A DNA stretch of 64,000 bases from Anodontia alba (GCA_964016985.1 OZ024831.1:23922609-23986608); one strand, 5' to 3'; shown: positions 52,470 to 63,879, counted from the stretch's first letter. Made by a program: numbers and translations. Notes: generated by a model from the letters alone, not told the origin.

Positions 52470-52755
52470 CATTACGAAAACACGCCTATTCAAATATATT
52501 GAAAATTTTACAACCAAAAAAATAAGGAAAATTTTAAGATAAAAAAATTCTGATATTTTTCATATTCCTGCTCAAAACATAAATTGTGGGTATTCGTTAG
52601 AACCGCCTCGGCTAGGCGAATCTAACGAGTAACCACAATCTATGTTTTTTTTTAGCAAAATAAGAAAAATGATGTATACCCCTGTAAACCCCACTTTTGC
52701 TATATAAAAGTGGTGTTTAAGGGGGTCAAAATTATATAGGCATGTTTTCGTGATG
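52470..52755 (+). mobile_element. MITE-A copy 15
   Basis: Begins CATTACGAAAACACGCCTAT, ends GCATGTTTTCGTGATG. The palindrome has several mismatches (GCCTCGGCTAGGCGAATC). Confidence 0.88.
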
Positions 52756-52789
52756 AACTTTGTCGGTACCTGGCTATCCGTGTTAGTGG

Positions 52790-53585
52790 TGGGGCTAATC
52801 ACTGTCCTGTTTATGGTTTTCTTTCTGACTTAGTTGGGAACCTTTATGCGAAGAGATGTTTTGTGTATTTCTGTATTAAGAGTAGCTGCGAGACCCAGGG
52901 TGAAGTTGGCCGGCTGTAAAAGTGCTTTAAACCCCCCACCCCCCCCCCCCCACCACGGTAGTTTATTCTACTGTACTGACCGTTCTAAGGCGGTGGTCCT
53001 AGTGTTGTTCTTACTCTTTGTAGATCTTTGTAGCTTTGTGGTTCCTGCACTGCTGTCTATTTTTTCTACATGTGTCGTGATGCTAGCACTGTGGTCACCG
53101 TCTTCAATAGCTGCCCAGTTTACTTTCTGTTTTACTAGTTGTGTTGTGATGCTAGCATTTTGGTCACCTTTAACGGCTGCCCATTTCGCTTTCCGTTTTA
53201 TTAGTTGTGATTAAGAGTGTAAGATTAAGAGTGGCATCGGGACCAAGGATGAAGTTAGTCGGCTAAATGAGCTTTAATCCCCCGGTGGTTTATTCTGCTG
53301 ACCCTTCTAAGGCGGTGGTCCCGGTATTAGTCTTACTCTTTGATGCTTTGTAGTTTATTTTACGAGGCGATTTTTTAAGTCTCGCCTTGTATTATTTTGT
53401 TCTTGTGTTTTTCAGTCCTTTAGCATTGCGATTACCTCGCTTGGAGAAGAGAGAGCTAATCACAGTGCGTTCCGTACGTTTGTTCGATTTGCGCTTGTTT
53501 GATTTTGTCTGTTCCTTCTTCCTCTTGGTATCTGGGAAGGGCTGCGGATTGTGATTGTGGCACTCCCTGGACTTTTTCCTTACCA
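52790..53585 (+). repeat. Family K (long copy)
   Basis: Opens with TTAGTTGGGAACCTTTATGC and TTTCTGTATTAAGAGTAGCT, the blocks that follow the RT gene at 57930-57990. Then GACCGTTCTAAGGCGGTGGT occurs twice in related blocks (about 52978 and 53300), and the end is GGCACTCCCTGGACTTTTTC. Poly(C) at 52926-52951. The duplicated inner block makes it the longest K copy. The frame at 52834-53214 is not a gene. Confidence 0.6.
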
Positions 53586-53655
53586 TTTTGTCAGATCGCC
53601 ATCGCAGTGGTTTTGATTATACGTGTTTCACTGTGATGTTTCACAGATGAGTTAG

Positions 53656-53934
53656 CATCACGAAAACATACCTATATAATTTTGACACCCTTAAACCCCA
53701 CTTTTATATAGTAAAACTGGAGTTGGCAGGGGTATAAATTATTTTTCTTATTTCTGCTCAAAACATGGATTGTGGGTACTCGTTAGAACTGCCTCGCCGA
53801 GGCGGTTCTTACGAGTACACACAATCTATGTTTTGAGTAGAAATGTGAAAAATATCACAGTTTTTTTCTCTGAAAATTTTTAATTTTTGGAGGAGAAATT
53901 TTCTATATATTTGAATAGGCGTGTTTTCGTAATG
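53656..53934 (-). mobile_element. MITE-A copy 16
   Basis: Begins CATCACGAAAACATACCTAT, ends GCGTGTTTTCGTAATG. Palindrome complete, apex GCCTCGCCGAGGC. Confidence 0.88.
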
Positions 53935-54014
53935 GAGGACCCCTTTACATAAGTTTGTAATTTGGAGCTGCATCAGAATTAAGGGCAAGGTTTCGCGCAA
54001 GTAAAACTACGTAC

Positions 54015-54165
54015 TGTAAGCCTCCACCCCACCAGCAGTTTTCCTACTCACCGTTCAAAGGCGGTTCCTATGTGGCGTTTGTGGTGTCCTTATTTGTTCC
54101 TCTTCTTCCTTTGATGCCTCGAGAATGGGGTTGTGCTTCGTGATTGTGGCATTTCCTGGTTATCT
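54015..54165 (+). repeat. K-related repeat fragment
   Basis: GTTTTCCTACTCACCGTTCA, AAGGCGGTTCCTATGTGGCG and GATTGTGGCATTTCCTGGTT, in the order seen at 16150-16370. Confidence 0.45.
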
Positions 54166-54499
54166 ATATATATAAACGTCTTCACTGTCCGTCTGCTTTG
54201 TATCCGTACAAACAAACAGTATCGCAAGAAGGGCGATCGAACCTTGTCTTTGTGCTATTGATTCATAAGTACCATGAAATTGTAAGGGGTTCTTTATCAT
54301 TTCTCCGGAAATTGTCATACTCAAACAAGAGACAGAAAAAATACCCTGATAATATTAATTGGGAACAATATGCATATAACAGGAAAGTAAGTCATCAATA
54401 TACCTGTAAGTGGAAACAGATGATCAGTAATGTCTATCAACGGATGTCTGTACTCTACTTTTAACTCCTTAAGTGGAATTTGTACCTTTTCAGGGGCAA
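54166..54499. other. No gene seen
   Basis: The frame at 54144-54464 (106 codons) has no recognisable domain. Confidence 0.5.
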
Positions 54500-54640
54500 T
54501 AGAGACTTTTCAAAATGCTTTCTCCTTTTTGTAAAGGGTCTATTTAAAAAAGGAAAACATTCTTTAAGGGTAGATTCGTTTTCAAAGGGACTTGGTGAGC
54601 AGGAAAGCAAACAGGAAGTCATAAAATATCTCCTTTTTAC
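54500..54640. repeat. Dispersed repeat M
   Basis: CTTTCTCCTTTTTGTAAAGG, GTCTATTTAAAAAAGGAAAA and AGCAAACAGGAAGTCATAAA are M blocks; MITE-A copy 17 follows closely. Confidence 0.5.
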
Positions 54641-54653
54641 ATTATGGCAGAAA

Positions 54654-54931
54654 TATTACGAAAACACGCCTATTCAAATACACTGAAAATTTTACCACCA
54701 AAAAATGGCAATTTTTCAGATAAAAAATTCTGATATTTTTCATATTTCTGCTCAAAGCATAGATTGTGGGTACTCGTTAGAACCGCCTCGTCGAGACGGT
54801 TCTAACGAGTATCCACAATCTATGTTTTTGAGCAGAAATATGAAAAATAATGTTTACCCCTGTAAACCCGTTTTACTATATAAAAGTGGGGTTTAAGGGG
54901 GTCAAAATTATATAGGTATGTTTTCGTGATG
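54654..54931 (+). mobile_element. MITE-A copy 17
   Basis: Begins TATTACGAAAACACGCCTAT, ends GTATGTTTTCGTGATG. Palindrome complete, apex GCCTCGTCGAGAC. Confidence 0.88.
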
Positions 54932-55137
54932 AACCTAACATTTTCATCCAATCCTTTTAACAGGCATTAGTCGGACATATGACGGATCGTTCATTAAGCA
55001 AATGAAGTATATGGAGACAATGTACTGTTATCTGCTGGTTTGATAGATGACAGGGTGACTATAACAGAACTAAAGACAACTGATACTCATGTTTAGTGCG
55101 AATAGTTACAATTGGTTACAACCTAGTTAAATGTAAT
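54932..55137. other. Spacer, nothing recognised
   Basis: No gene or repeat identified. Confidence 0.5.
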
Positions 55138-55245
55138 CCCAGCGGGCACATGACGTTTATACAACGCCGGCTCAACGTCGATGCAACGTCATAACGTTGC
55201 ATCGACTTTGAGGCGACGTTGTATTAACGTCATGTGCCTGCTGGG
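55138..55245. repeat. Family N inverted repeat copy 2
   Basis: Ends CCCAGCGGGCACATGACGTT and AACGTCATGTGCCTGCTGGG. Interior CGATGCAACGTCATAACGTT is itself palindromic. Confidence 0.85.
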
Positions 55246-55479
55246 AATATATCTAGAAACTTCTTCGATATTGATTTTATCGTAGGTCTTCCCACGGCGG
55301 CATTTTCCAAAATTGAGTTTTATTTGTTTTATTTATTTGGCACTGCCTAAAAGCTGTCTTATTAGTGGGGTAGTCTTACAATGAATATATAGAATAATAA
55401 GAAAGAATTCATTTAGGACTAGCAAGTGTTTCTCTTAATAGCGGAGTTGTCTTAATCTCTGCTGGTCTTAATAATAACC
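55246..55479. other. No gene seen
   Basis: CACTGCCTAAAAGCTGTCTT at about 55340 resembles CTGCCTAAAAGTGGTCTAAG near 62996, and AATAGCGGAGTTGTCTTAAT resembles 63268, so an unnamed MITE-like repeat may be shared between the two sites. Confidence 0.4.
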
Positions 55480-55632
<153 letters not shown>

Positions 55633-55959
55633 TCTTTTGTACATGTTACACAAATAAACTACAGTTTAAATCAAAACCGAATATTAGTTTATGGTATCTT
55701 CGACTTGCTGACGTTTTTTTTTTCTTAAAAGAGACACTCTGTCTGTTATGCATGGTTTCTATTCAGTTTTATGTTTCACTAGAGAATAATACGTGCAATA
55801 ACAGTGCATTAGCTTTATTATAATTGTAAATCAGTAACCTTTAAAGTTGTTTTACTGCCACAAACCAACTTATTAATTAATATGTCGCGCGTAAGAGATA
55901 TTCATGTATTCTGGCACGATCCGGTCTAATACTGTAAAGCGTTAAAGAGACTGAGTGTA
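55633..55959. other. No gene seen
   Basis: AT-rich spacer, nothing recognised. Confidence 0.5.
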
Positions 55960-56140
55960 CCTGGATGTTTTTCCACCATTTTGTCCCAAGGAGGCATCTT
56001 TTATGGTTTCTTGTTTGCGTTCTAACGCATCAAATCCATTCTGAAAAGGGGCCTACTTTAAATGTTTTCCTTTTAAGAGTAGATCGCCTTTCAGAGGATA
56101 TGGGTATAACATAATTTAAATAGAGCTGTCTCCACTGAAA
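55960..56140. repeat. Dispersed repeat M
   Basis: TTGTTTGCGTTCTAACGCAT, CCATTCTGAAAAGGGGCCTA, TCCTTTTAAGAGTAGATCGC and TTTCAGAGGATATGGG are M blocks. Confidence 0.55.
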
Positions 56141-56203
56141 TATATTGCCACAAGGCAATTCTTCCTGTACACAGTTTAAATTTAAACTCTATGAGAAAAT
56201 GAC

Positions 56204-56302
56204 ACTCTTGCTAGGAATCTAGACCGTGGGTAACATACTCTTGCTAGGAAGCTAGACCGTGGGTAACATACTCTTGCTAGGAAGCTGGACCGTGGGTAAC
56301 AT
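56204..56302. repeat. 33-bp tandem repeat, three copies
   Basis: ACTCTTGCTAGGAAGCTAGA, then CCGTGGGTAACAT, at 56204, 56237 and 56270, with one or two differences between copies. Confidence 0.93.
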
Positions 56303-56757
56303 ATTAACATTAGAATTTTACCTAGCGTGGCCTTTACCTTGGGGTCGCTTTGAAGCGATCAAAAGCACAAAGGCGTTACGTTACACTTGTAACGCAATTA
56401 TAAAGCCTTCAAAACTGGAAAAAAAAGTCGACCAATGTGATGTTTATCTCAATCAAACAGGCAAGCAAGAGACGCGCATTAGATCCTAATTATCCTCAAG
56501 CATGTCATTATTCGTGCCATTAAGATGCACTATGAGCAAGTTATCTGTGTCAATGCTATTGAAAATATAATCAAATGTAGAAGGACAAGGTTATTCTATG
56601 TCACAGAAAAGGCCACAACGGTACACAGCCTTCCTAAGGTTGAACAGCAAAAGACGCCATTACCGAAACGACACTTCATCGAATCAAATTATGAACAAAT
56701 AACTCGAAACTGCAACAGGGATACCGCCTAGGAATTTTCATCAGCACACTAATTATT
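56303..56757. other. No recognised gene upstream of the RT fragment
   Basis: Frames at 56259-56489 and 56525-56731 are moderately protein-like but without known motifs. They may be remains of the upstream part of the retroelement. Confidence 0.4.
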
Positions 56758-57768
56758 CTGAACTTTGTATACAATAATTACAATTTATGGTCTTGTCAAA
56801 AAGTCTGTGATGCCCTTGTTTATCTTTTGGATAATATTTTTATTAGATTTGGAACTAAACTTTATAGGCAAACTATTGGTATTCCGATGGGAACTAAATG
56901 TGCTCCTCTTGTTGCAGATTTGTTTCTTTTTTTGTTATGCGAGAGATTCCATGAAGTCTCTCTCACGGGAAAACCAGACTGATATTATTGAGGCTTTCAA
57001 TTCAACTTCGAGATACCTTGATGATTTATTTATATATTGACAACATTTACTTTGACCAAATGGTAGACGGCATATACCCTACAGAACTCCAGTTAAAAAG
57101 AGCCAATTCTTCCGATACTGAGGCACCTTATTTGGATTTGAATCTATGTATATCTAATGGTACAGTTTCCACCAAAATTTATGATAAACGGGACGATTTT
57201 TATTTTGATATAGTCAATATCCCTTTTCTGGATGGCGATGTCCCCCGGCGTACATCATATGGGGTATACATATCTCAACTTATTAGGTTCGCCAGAGCTT
57301 CTTCAAATCTTAGTGACTTTAACTGCCATAATAAAGCCCTTACTGCCAAACTTCTTAGGCAGGGCTATCGTTATTTTTAATTTCGTAAGGCGTTTTCGAA
57401 ATTTTATCGCAGACACAGTGCCTTGGTAGAAAAATATAGTGTCTGTCTGAAAAACTTCTGCAACAAGGTATATCGGTACCAGAATTTTACGGTGACTTAA
57501 TGTACATATTTAGAAAAAAATGTTGGAAAATCTAGCTTTTCGGAACAATTCAGAAAATTAATTAACCGTTTTCGTGTTTTATATCTTACCTTGTGTTATT
57601 TTGTTTTTGTGTTTTTTTAGTCCTTTTAAAAGAATTGGCTATAGCCTGGATATTATGCGACAGACTGCATGCCTAGTTGTCAACCCAATCATAGTTGATG
57701 GCTATGCTTCACTCTTTAATTGCATGACGGCGGTTCGGGCCTCAGACTCAATAACGGCCTCTTCGTAA
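56758..57768 (+). pseudogene. Reverse transcriptase fragment, decayed
   Basis: Joined frames give NYNLWSCQKVCDALVYLL, then RQTIGIPMGTKCAPLVADLF (RT motif with the PMG turn), then NSTSRYLDDLF, the YxDD catalytic motif, then IYPTELQLKRAN, APYLDLNLCISNGTVSTKI, YDKRDDF, PFLDGDVPRR and SYGVYISQLIRFARASSN. The C-terminal part is RIGYSLDIMRQTACLVVNPI. Breaks: a frameshift in the T run near 56930, one near 57036 just after YLDD, a stop at 57378, and a 53-bp insertion at 57576-57628. I know this RT type from animal genomes but cannot place it safely; it may be Penelope-like or an unclassified retroelement. No nuclease domain is visible here. Confidence 0.8.
57576..57628 (+). repeat. 53-bp K-family duplicate inserted in RT
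   Basis: GTTTTATATCTTACCTTGTG and following bases to AGTCCTTTTA are identical, apart from one T, to 58153-58204 in the K tail downstream. It interrupts the RT frame between NRF and RIGYSLD. Confidence 0.85.
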
Positions 57769-57929
57769 AACTTTAACCAGTGGGTTTGGGCTTGACGATA
57801 TGTCTTTGGCTTGGCCCGCCGTAGTTCAACTACTGGTTTTCATTTACTCTGGCATACAGTAGAATTAGCCATGAGTACTCGTCTTTGTTTATTATAGTGA
57901 TTAATTTGATTTTTATGTTTTCGCTTTGA

Positions 57930-58380
57930 TGCATTGACTGAGTTGGGAGCCTTTATGCGAACCGAATTTTTACATATTTCTGTATTAAGAGTAGCATCGG
58001 GACCCAGGGTGAAGATGGTTAGCTGTAAAAGTGCTTTAACCTCCCTCCCACCCCAACGTCCCTGTGGTTAATTCCACTGACCGTTCTAAGGCGATGGTCC
58101 CTGTGTTAGTCTTATTCTTTGTTGCTTTGTGGTTTATTCTACGAGGCGATTTGTTTTATATCTTACCTTGTGTTATTTTGTTTTTGTGTTTTTTAGTCCT
58201 TTTAGCATTGCGATTACCTCGCTTGGGGAAGAGAAAGCTAATCTTAGTGCTTTTCGTACGTTTGTTTGATTTGTGCTTGTTTGGATTTGTCGGTTTCCTC
58301 TTCCTCTTGGCGTCTGGGAAGCGCTGCGGTTTGTGATTGTGGCACTCCCTGGACTTTTCTCTTACCTTTTTTTGAACTTT
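57930..58380 (+). repeat. Family K downstream of RT (probable 3' tail)
   Basis: Starts GACTGAGTTGGGAGCCTTTA, then TTTCTGTATTAAGAGTAGCA, CTAAGGCGATGGTCCCTGTG, CGCTTGGGGAAGAGAAAGCT, ending GGCACTCCCTGGACTTTTCT. Its position about 160 bp after the RT remains suggests it is that element's 3' non-coding tail. The frame at 58064-58336 is a translation of it. Confidence 0.6.
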
Positions 58381-58725
58381 GACCTAGTTTATTGTTGTAA
58401 CATCGGGCTACATAAGACATTTAAGTTACTGCTTCTATATAGCTGTTAACAGAATCTGTGTAGCAATATCTAGGGTAGATGGAGCTCTGAAGCCCTGGTC
58501 GGCAATCCATCTAGGAGTTGGCAACTCCAAACAAAAACCTGGATTTGCCTGTTCCAGTTATGTAAAGTCTGCTTCGGCAGCTGGGGCGGAAGAAATCATT
58601 ACTATGATTCAACGGCCCAAATGGCGATGCAGCAGCATGTTGTGGAGCATGGAGAGCATGATAAGGCACAAAAGAAGTCATGGTCATCCACTGCATCCGG
58701 GCTTACCTCCAGATGTCCTGACACT
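58381..58725. other. Unassigned, GC-richer patch
   Basis: 58490-58700 is GC-richer and has an open minus-strand frame at 58511-58696 (HALHAPQHAAASPFGPLNHS). I do not recognise it; it could be a fragment of another element. Confidence 0.35.
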
Positions 58726-58810
58726 AATGTATACCCCTCTAAACCCCATTTTTACTATATAAAAGCGGGATTGAAGGGGGTCAAAATTATATAGGCATAT
58801 TTTCGTGATG
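58726..58810 (+). mobile_element. MITE-A copy 18, right end only
   Basis: AATGTATACCCCTCTAAACC through GCATATTTTCGTGATG. The palindrome and left half are absent. Confidence 0.85.
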
Positions 58811-58962
58811 TTTAGAAACTCAGGGATAAAAGGGTTAAGGGTATAAGCCATACTTACAAGCACCACACACACAATGCTTTCGTACGTACGTACGAACGCA
58901 CGTATGTTTGTCCCGATATCATTCTATCTATAAACTATTTAACTATTTACAATTACATCCAA

Positions 58963-58966
<4 letters not shown>
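58811..58966. other. Spacer, no gene
   Basis: A short H-like scrap (AAACTCAGGGATAAAAGGGT) lies at 58816-58835, and CGTACGTACGTACGAACGCA at about 58882. Confidence 0.5.

Positions 58967-59019
<53 letters not shown>
58967..59019. repeat. (GA)n microsatellite
   Basis: About 26 AG units. Confidence 0.95.
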
Positions 59020-59021
<2 letters not shown>

Positions 59022-59714
59022 TTTCCGTTTAAAACAATGACTAAACAATAATTATGAATTCGTTACCATTCTGGATCTGTTGTCAACAGTTATATTTTAC
59101 AATGATTCACCAGTAGTAAACCGTTATGTACCTATTTCAATACACTAATACACTAAGAGTCCTCTGACATAGGGAACACGTGGCGGACCAATGTCCATAA
59201 GTAGGCCCCTGTATGGCGTCTCATCAATATTTTAGGCAAGATCCGTCTAGGACTGCCGGACCGCAAACAAACAGAAGAAATCATTACTCGATGCTACCAA
59301 GTTTTGATAATAAGCTTATATTTGACAAAATGGCTACAACATGGTCAAAAGCATATTAGAAGTGAATTACCTGAGGCAAATATTTCAAATCCTTGCAGAT
59401 TGTAATTAAACAAGCCTGCATATTCCTTAGCAGTGTGTGTGTGTGTGTGTATGTGTGTGTGTGTGTGTGTTTATATTTATATGCTCTCGTTTTTATATTT
59501 TGGTATACCACCACAGCAAGAAATTCGTACAATGAATAGAAGAGAATGTGGAAGAAGGAGAAAGGTAAAATAATAATATACGTGAGACAATGTACGTCAA
59601 AATACATCTCTTGTGGAATGGTGTTAACTTCCGAGTACACACCTACTGACGTACTGGAACGCTCACTGTTCGACTAATATTCTTCTGTAGAGTGTCAAAG
59701 TTAGTATAGAACAC
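59020..59714. other. No gene; (GT)n at 59434-59470
   Basis: A GT run broken once by ATGT lies at 59434-59470. The minus-strand frame at 59356-59640 reads through it. Confidence 0.6.
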
Positions 59715-59983
59715 TATCACGAAAAAACGCCTACATGATTTTGTTCCCTTAAACCCCACTTTTATAAAGTAAAAACGGGGGTTTACAGGTATATACATTA
59801 TTTTTCTTATTTTGCTAAAAAATCATGGAATGTGGACACTCGTTAGAGCCGCCTCCTTAAGGCGGTTCTTACGAGTACCTATAATCTATGTTTTGAGCAG
59901 AAATAATAAAAAATATCAGAATTTTTTGTCTGAAAATTTTCCTGGTTGTAAAATTTTCAATATATTTGAACAGGAGTGGAATG
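59715..59983 (-). mobile_element. MITE-A copy 19
   Basis: Begins TATCACGAAAAAACGCCTAC and ends near CAGGAGTGGAATG, so the right terminus has decayed. Palindrome present, apex GCCTCCTTAAGGC. Confidence 0.83.
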
Positions 59984-60451
59984 CACTAATTTTCAGATTG
60001 TACAGAATATTTGTGAATTAAGCGAGTTGAATGGTGTTCTTGTATGTGCTTCATACCAGAACCGGAACCATATACAACATCCTGATGCATTAAAGGAAAT
60101 AGATACCTTTCAGGGGAGACAACCCTGTCAAAATTATTTTGCATGCCCTGTGAAAAAAGGGTCCAATCTAAAAGGAAAGGAAATCACAAAAGTTGGCTTT
60201 CTTTTAAAGAATGAAAATCTGCTAGGCGTATCCAGTCCTCTTAAAGCGCTTTTAAGCCAATAAAATAAAAATCTGCACGCTTGCCTTTGAGAAAAGCCTA
60301 TAATGTTAAGACCACCATGAACGTATTTGCTCCTAACTGCGAACCCATGAGGAATAAATTTTATTTAGTGATCAATTTTTGTACATTTAATATAACCCAT
60401 AACTTAAATTGACAATAATCTTTACCGTTTGGGGTCATTGTTTCTAACGGA
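59984..60451. other. No gene; M-type repeat
   Basis: CAGGGGAGACAACCCTGTCA, AAAGGGTCCAATCTAAAAGG and GAAATCACAAAAGTTGGCTT (60110-60200) are M blocks. The frame at 59976-60263 covers them. Confidence 0.5.
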
Positions 60452-60571
60452 TACCCAGATAGCACAGATAGCATTCTTTCTAAATCTACAGCGGGCCGTT
60501 ATCGGCCCGTCAGGGTAGCTGACGGGCCGATAACGGCCCGCTGTAGATTTAGAAAGAATGCTTACTGGGTA
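60452..60571. mobile_element. Family E palindrome
   Basis: Starts TACCCAGATAGCACAGATAG, ends GAATGCTTACTGGGTA. Near-perfect foldback apart from an extra AGATAGCAC at the left end. Centre GTCAGGGTAGCTGAC. Confidence 0.9.
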
Positions 60572-61735
60572 TAGTGTTTCGAAAAAAAAAATCGAACGCC
60601 TAGAAAAGCGAAAGACAATACATCAAAGGAACGTGTAATTACATCTTCCTAGGGCAACTCAGTTGGGACATTATTTTCCTATAAATCACTTGGTTTTCCA
60701 TATACGTAATGAAACTTATTTCCACGTCATGTCTATATATTTCAAAGCAATATCCATTTGGACGTATTTATGTCTGTGAAAGAAATGAACCTTGGCAGCT
60801 AGTTAGTACTAACCATTTCTATCCGTCTGCAGTATATAAAAGACAAATTGCCAACGATAAAACTAAATCTTACATTCACAAGCAAAGTAGAACTCTTTAT
60901 TTGTTCGTCTGTCCTTTTGTCGTCATTCCTGCCTGTCAGTTTGCCTGTCTCAGACGAGATGTTTTCTCTGTCGTCTGAAACTACAATATTGTTTAGATAT
61001 ATACAGTAAGTAGTTTTATAGGACTTTACCTAGCACAAATCCAGATTTAATACACTTAGTAGATTTCCTTTTTTTTTTCCAAACGTGAGACGATTTTTGT
61101 GACTTCGTATGTGCTTTCTTGCTCACCAGGCCCCTTTTAAAGAAGGGATGTTTCTACACTGGCACAATTTGCTCCCAAGGTGAGCTAACTGTTTCTTTGT
61201 AATGTAGAACTCTTGTCAGGCTAAGGTAAAACAATGGAAACAGTTGCCTCCCTCCCAGAAAATATATTATATTCCCTTCAATATAATACATGTAATTCTT
61301 TCAATCCTGCAGACCATCCATATACCTTTGTAAACAGTGTAGATCCAGATGAGACGGCTCGTACACGTACAACGAGCCGTCTCATCAGGATCTATTTTGG
61401 TTGCCATTTGATTTTTGACTTTTGAAGGGCACCCCCATTTGATATAATGGGTATGTACAGGCAGAAGAATCCACTTCAGAAACTCAGGGGTGAAAGGTAT
61501 AATACATTTATGCAAACAATAAATCAGATTTATATGCAGAAATTCTCACATATAAGCGCAACAATGACACAATTCAGCTTGTGGATCCCCACAGTCTGAT
61601 CAGCGTCCTTGTTGTCCTTTTCAAGAATCATTGATTGGCTATCTAAAGAGCGCCCAGGGAAGATGATGATGGCTATATGGTACATTACTTCAACAAGTCT
61701 AAGAAATGTGAACTCCCGTTTCCCGCCATAATAAA
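60572..61735. other. No gene; M, H and I fragments
   Basis: M blocks at 61110-61250 (CTTTCTTGCTCACCAGGCCC). H hairpin at 61330-61403 (GTAAACAGTGTAGATCCAGA; apex CGGCTCGTACACGTACAACGAGCCG in two parts). I-type scrap at 61580-61650. Frames at 60709-60978 and 61234-61515 have no domain. Confidence 0.5.
61330..61403. repeat. Family H hairpin
   Basis: GTAGATCCAGATGAGACGGC pairs with GAGCCGTCTCATCAGGATCT; the loop is CGTACACGTACAAC. Confidence 0.75.
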
Positions 61736-62014
61736 CATTACGAAAACACGCCTATATTCAAAGATATTGAAAATTTCACCACCAAACATGAACATTTTCA
61801 GATAAAAATTCTGATATTTTTCATATTTCTGCTCAAAACATAGATTGTGGATACTCGTTAGAACCGCCTCGGCGAGGCGGTTGTAACGAGTACCCATAAT
61901 CTATGTTTTTGAGCAGAAATAAGAAAAATAATGTATACCCATGTAAATCCCAGTTTTACTGTATAAAAGTGGGGTTTAAGGGGGTCTAAATTATATAGGC
62001 ATGTTTTCGTGATG
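61736..62014 (+). mobile_element. MITE-A copy 20
   Basis: Begins CATTACGAAAACACGCCTAT, ends GCATGTTTTCGTGATG. Palindrome complete, apex GCCTCGGCGAGGC. Confidence 0.88.
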
Positions 62015-62821
62015 TAATGAAAACGGGGGTGTCTAGGGGTGTACATTATAAGAATTTTGCAGTTTTGATCCAGCTTCATCTTCTTAATATCTTGTGTTCC
62101 GCATACATATAAGCCTTATGTGTCATGAATTATATTAGGAACTAACTTTCAACATTCAGTCAGTAGCTGCATAATAACACTTTTGTCTCTAAAGCTTTTA
62201 CGTAAAATCCGAAAATTTGATGAAGGTATCTTTGAAGCAATGCCATCCCATCCTGGTTATTTTTTGAAAATCGAATACCGCTTAAGCCGGCGCTAGGGGG
62301 CGTATGTAGCCTCGCAAACTTCAGTGCTTCATATGAAGAGACTCAATCAAACCGAGTCTCCGATTTTCGTGATTTTGTGTGTTCTTTGTTTCTAAAGGAA
62401 ATCCTTTCTGACTTTTATTCTAAGCGCCGGACAACGTAGCCATATGCGCTAGGTCTTCGTCTTTGGTTTCTGCATGTCACCTGGTGCATCAATCTAATAA
62501 TGAGCTTAATGACAAAAATCGTTCCGCATTTCACGTATAATATAAGCTGCAACGTGAGAAAATGTACCTTCGGGCATGTGCACTAACTGATGATTCAAAT
62601 CAGCCGGCGCTGATGATCAGAGTCTTCATTTTCCGCACGAGAAAAACTGCGTCCTTTGGTATCCAAAATATGCTCAGTGAAGATTCTGATCAGACCTTGT
62701 AAATGCGCACATGTCCGAAGCTACGTTTTTTGACGTTGACCCTCATATGTTGACATGCTGTGGAGGATTATTCAGATAAACGTTTTCTTATATATGCAAA
62801 GCGCATCTATTGAGTAATAAC
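62015..62821. other. No gene; I-type remnants
   Basis: I blocks at 62560-62740 (GCTGATGATCAGAGTCTTCA; CGCACATGTCCGAAGCTACG). GAAGAGACTCAATCAAACCG at 62334 resembles 6169-6188. Confidence 0.5.
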
Positions 62822-62937
62822 AACCCAGTAAGCATTCTTTATAAATCTATAGCGGGCCGTTCTCGGCCCGTCAGAGTAGCTGACGGGCCGATAGCGGCCC
62901 GCTATAGACTTATAAAGCATGCTGGGTGGGAACACAT
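62822..62937. mobile_element. Family E palindrome
   Basis: Starts AACCCAGTAAGCATTCTTTA, ends TAAAGCATGCTGGGT. Centre GTCAGAGTAGCTGAC. Confidence 0.88.
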
Positions 62938-63422
62938 AATTCTGTCGAGAAAAGTGTGGAAAACTAAACTTTCGTTTTTAAGATCACCTTTGGTACTGCC
63001 TAAAAGTGGTCTAAGTATCGAGATGGACTTAATATTGAATGTAAAACATACCTCCAGATAAGGTGCGTTTTTAACTAAAAATTTCTCCATAAAAATATGT
63101 TGTGGTACTCAATAAAAGCACCTCGCCGTGGCGTTTCTAATGAGTACCCAAAACATAATTTATTGAAGAAATAAGAAAGATATTATGCAGGCCTCCTATT
63201 ATCTTGCGGTATGTAGAGTAACAAGTAACAAGAAAACCCCATGTGAGTGGCAAAATCTGGTTTTAATAGCGGAATGGTCTTATTTTTGAGTGGTCTTGCT
63301 GCATTTCGGTTAATATTTTGCTTATCTAGAACAATGGCTACAAGTATCACTTCAGTCATTTCAGTGCGTCAATCTTGTCGGTCGTTCGGGCACCACGTAT
63401 AAAGTTGAGATTATTTATCTCC
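62938..63422. other. No gene; A/C-type hairpin
   Basis: ATATGTTGTGGTACTCAATA with CACCTCGCCGTGG and TTTCTAATGAGTACCC (63093-63150) is a central palindrome of the A/C type, in a different flanking context from MITE-A or C. Compare 41083-41122. Confidence 0.55.
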
Positions 63423-63698
63423 CATCACGAAAACATACCGACATAATTTTGACACCTTAAACCCCACTTTTATAGAGTAAAACTGGGGTTTATGGGGTAT
63501 ACATTATTTTTCTTATTTCTGCTCAAAAGCATAGATTGTGGTTACTCGTTAGAACCGACTCGGCGAGGCGGTTCTAACGAGTACCACAATCTATGTTTTG
63601 AGCAGAAATATGAAAAATATCAGAATTTTTGTCTGAAAACTTTCAGTTTTTGAATGGTGAAATTTTCAGTATATTTTAATAGGCGTGTTTTCGTAATG
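63423..63698 (-). mobile_element. MITE-A copy 21
   Basis: Begins CATCACGAAAACATACCGAC, ends GCGTGTTTTCGTAATG. Palindrome complete, apex GACTCGGCGAGGC. Confidence 0.88.
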
Positions 63699-63879
63699 CC
63701 GGTTGTTTTGTCTTCAACTGCTTTTTCAACTGCTTTTTTTCAGCTTCTGAAAGTAAGACCGATACAGTCATTGATGTTGTCTCGTACTTATTCCTTCTGT
63801 TTGTCACTTCAACTGTGTTTAGCAGAATTGTTTTCCAAAGCCAGAGGAATCTGACAAGTGACCATACCACATGATTTTT
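63699..63879. other. Spacer, no gene
   Basis: Overlapping frames on both strands have no domain; they borrow MITE-A ends. Confidence 0.5.
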
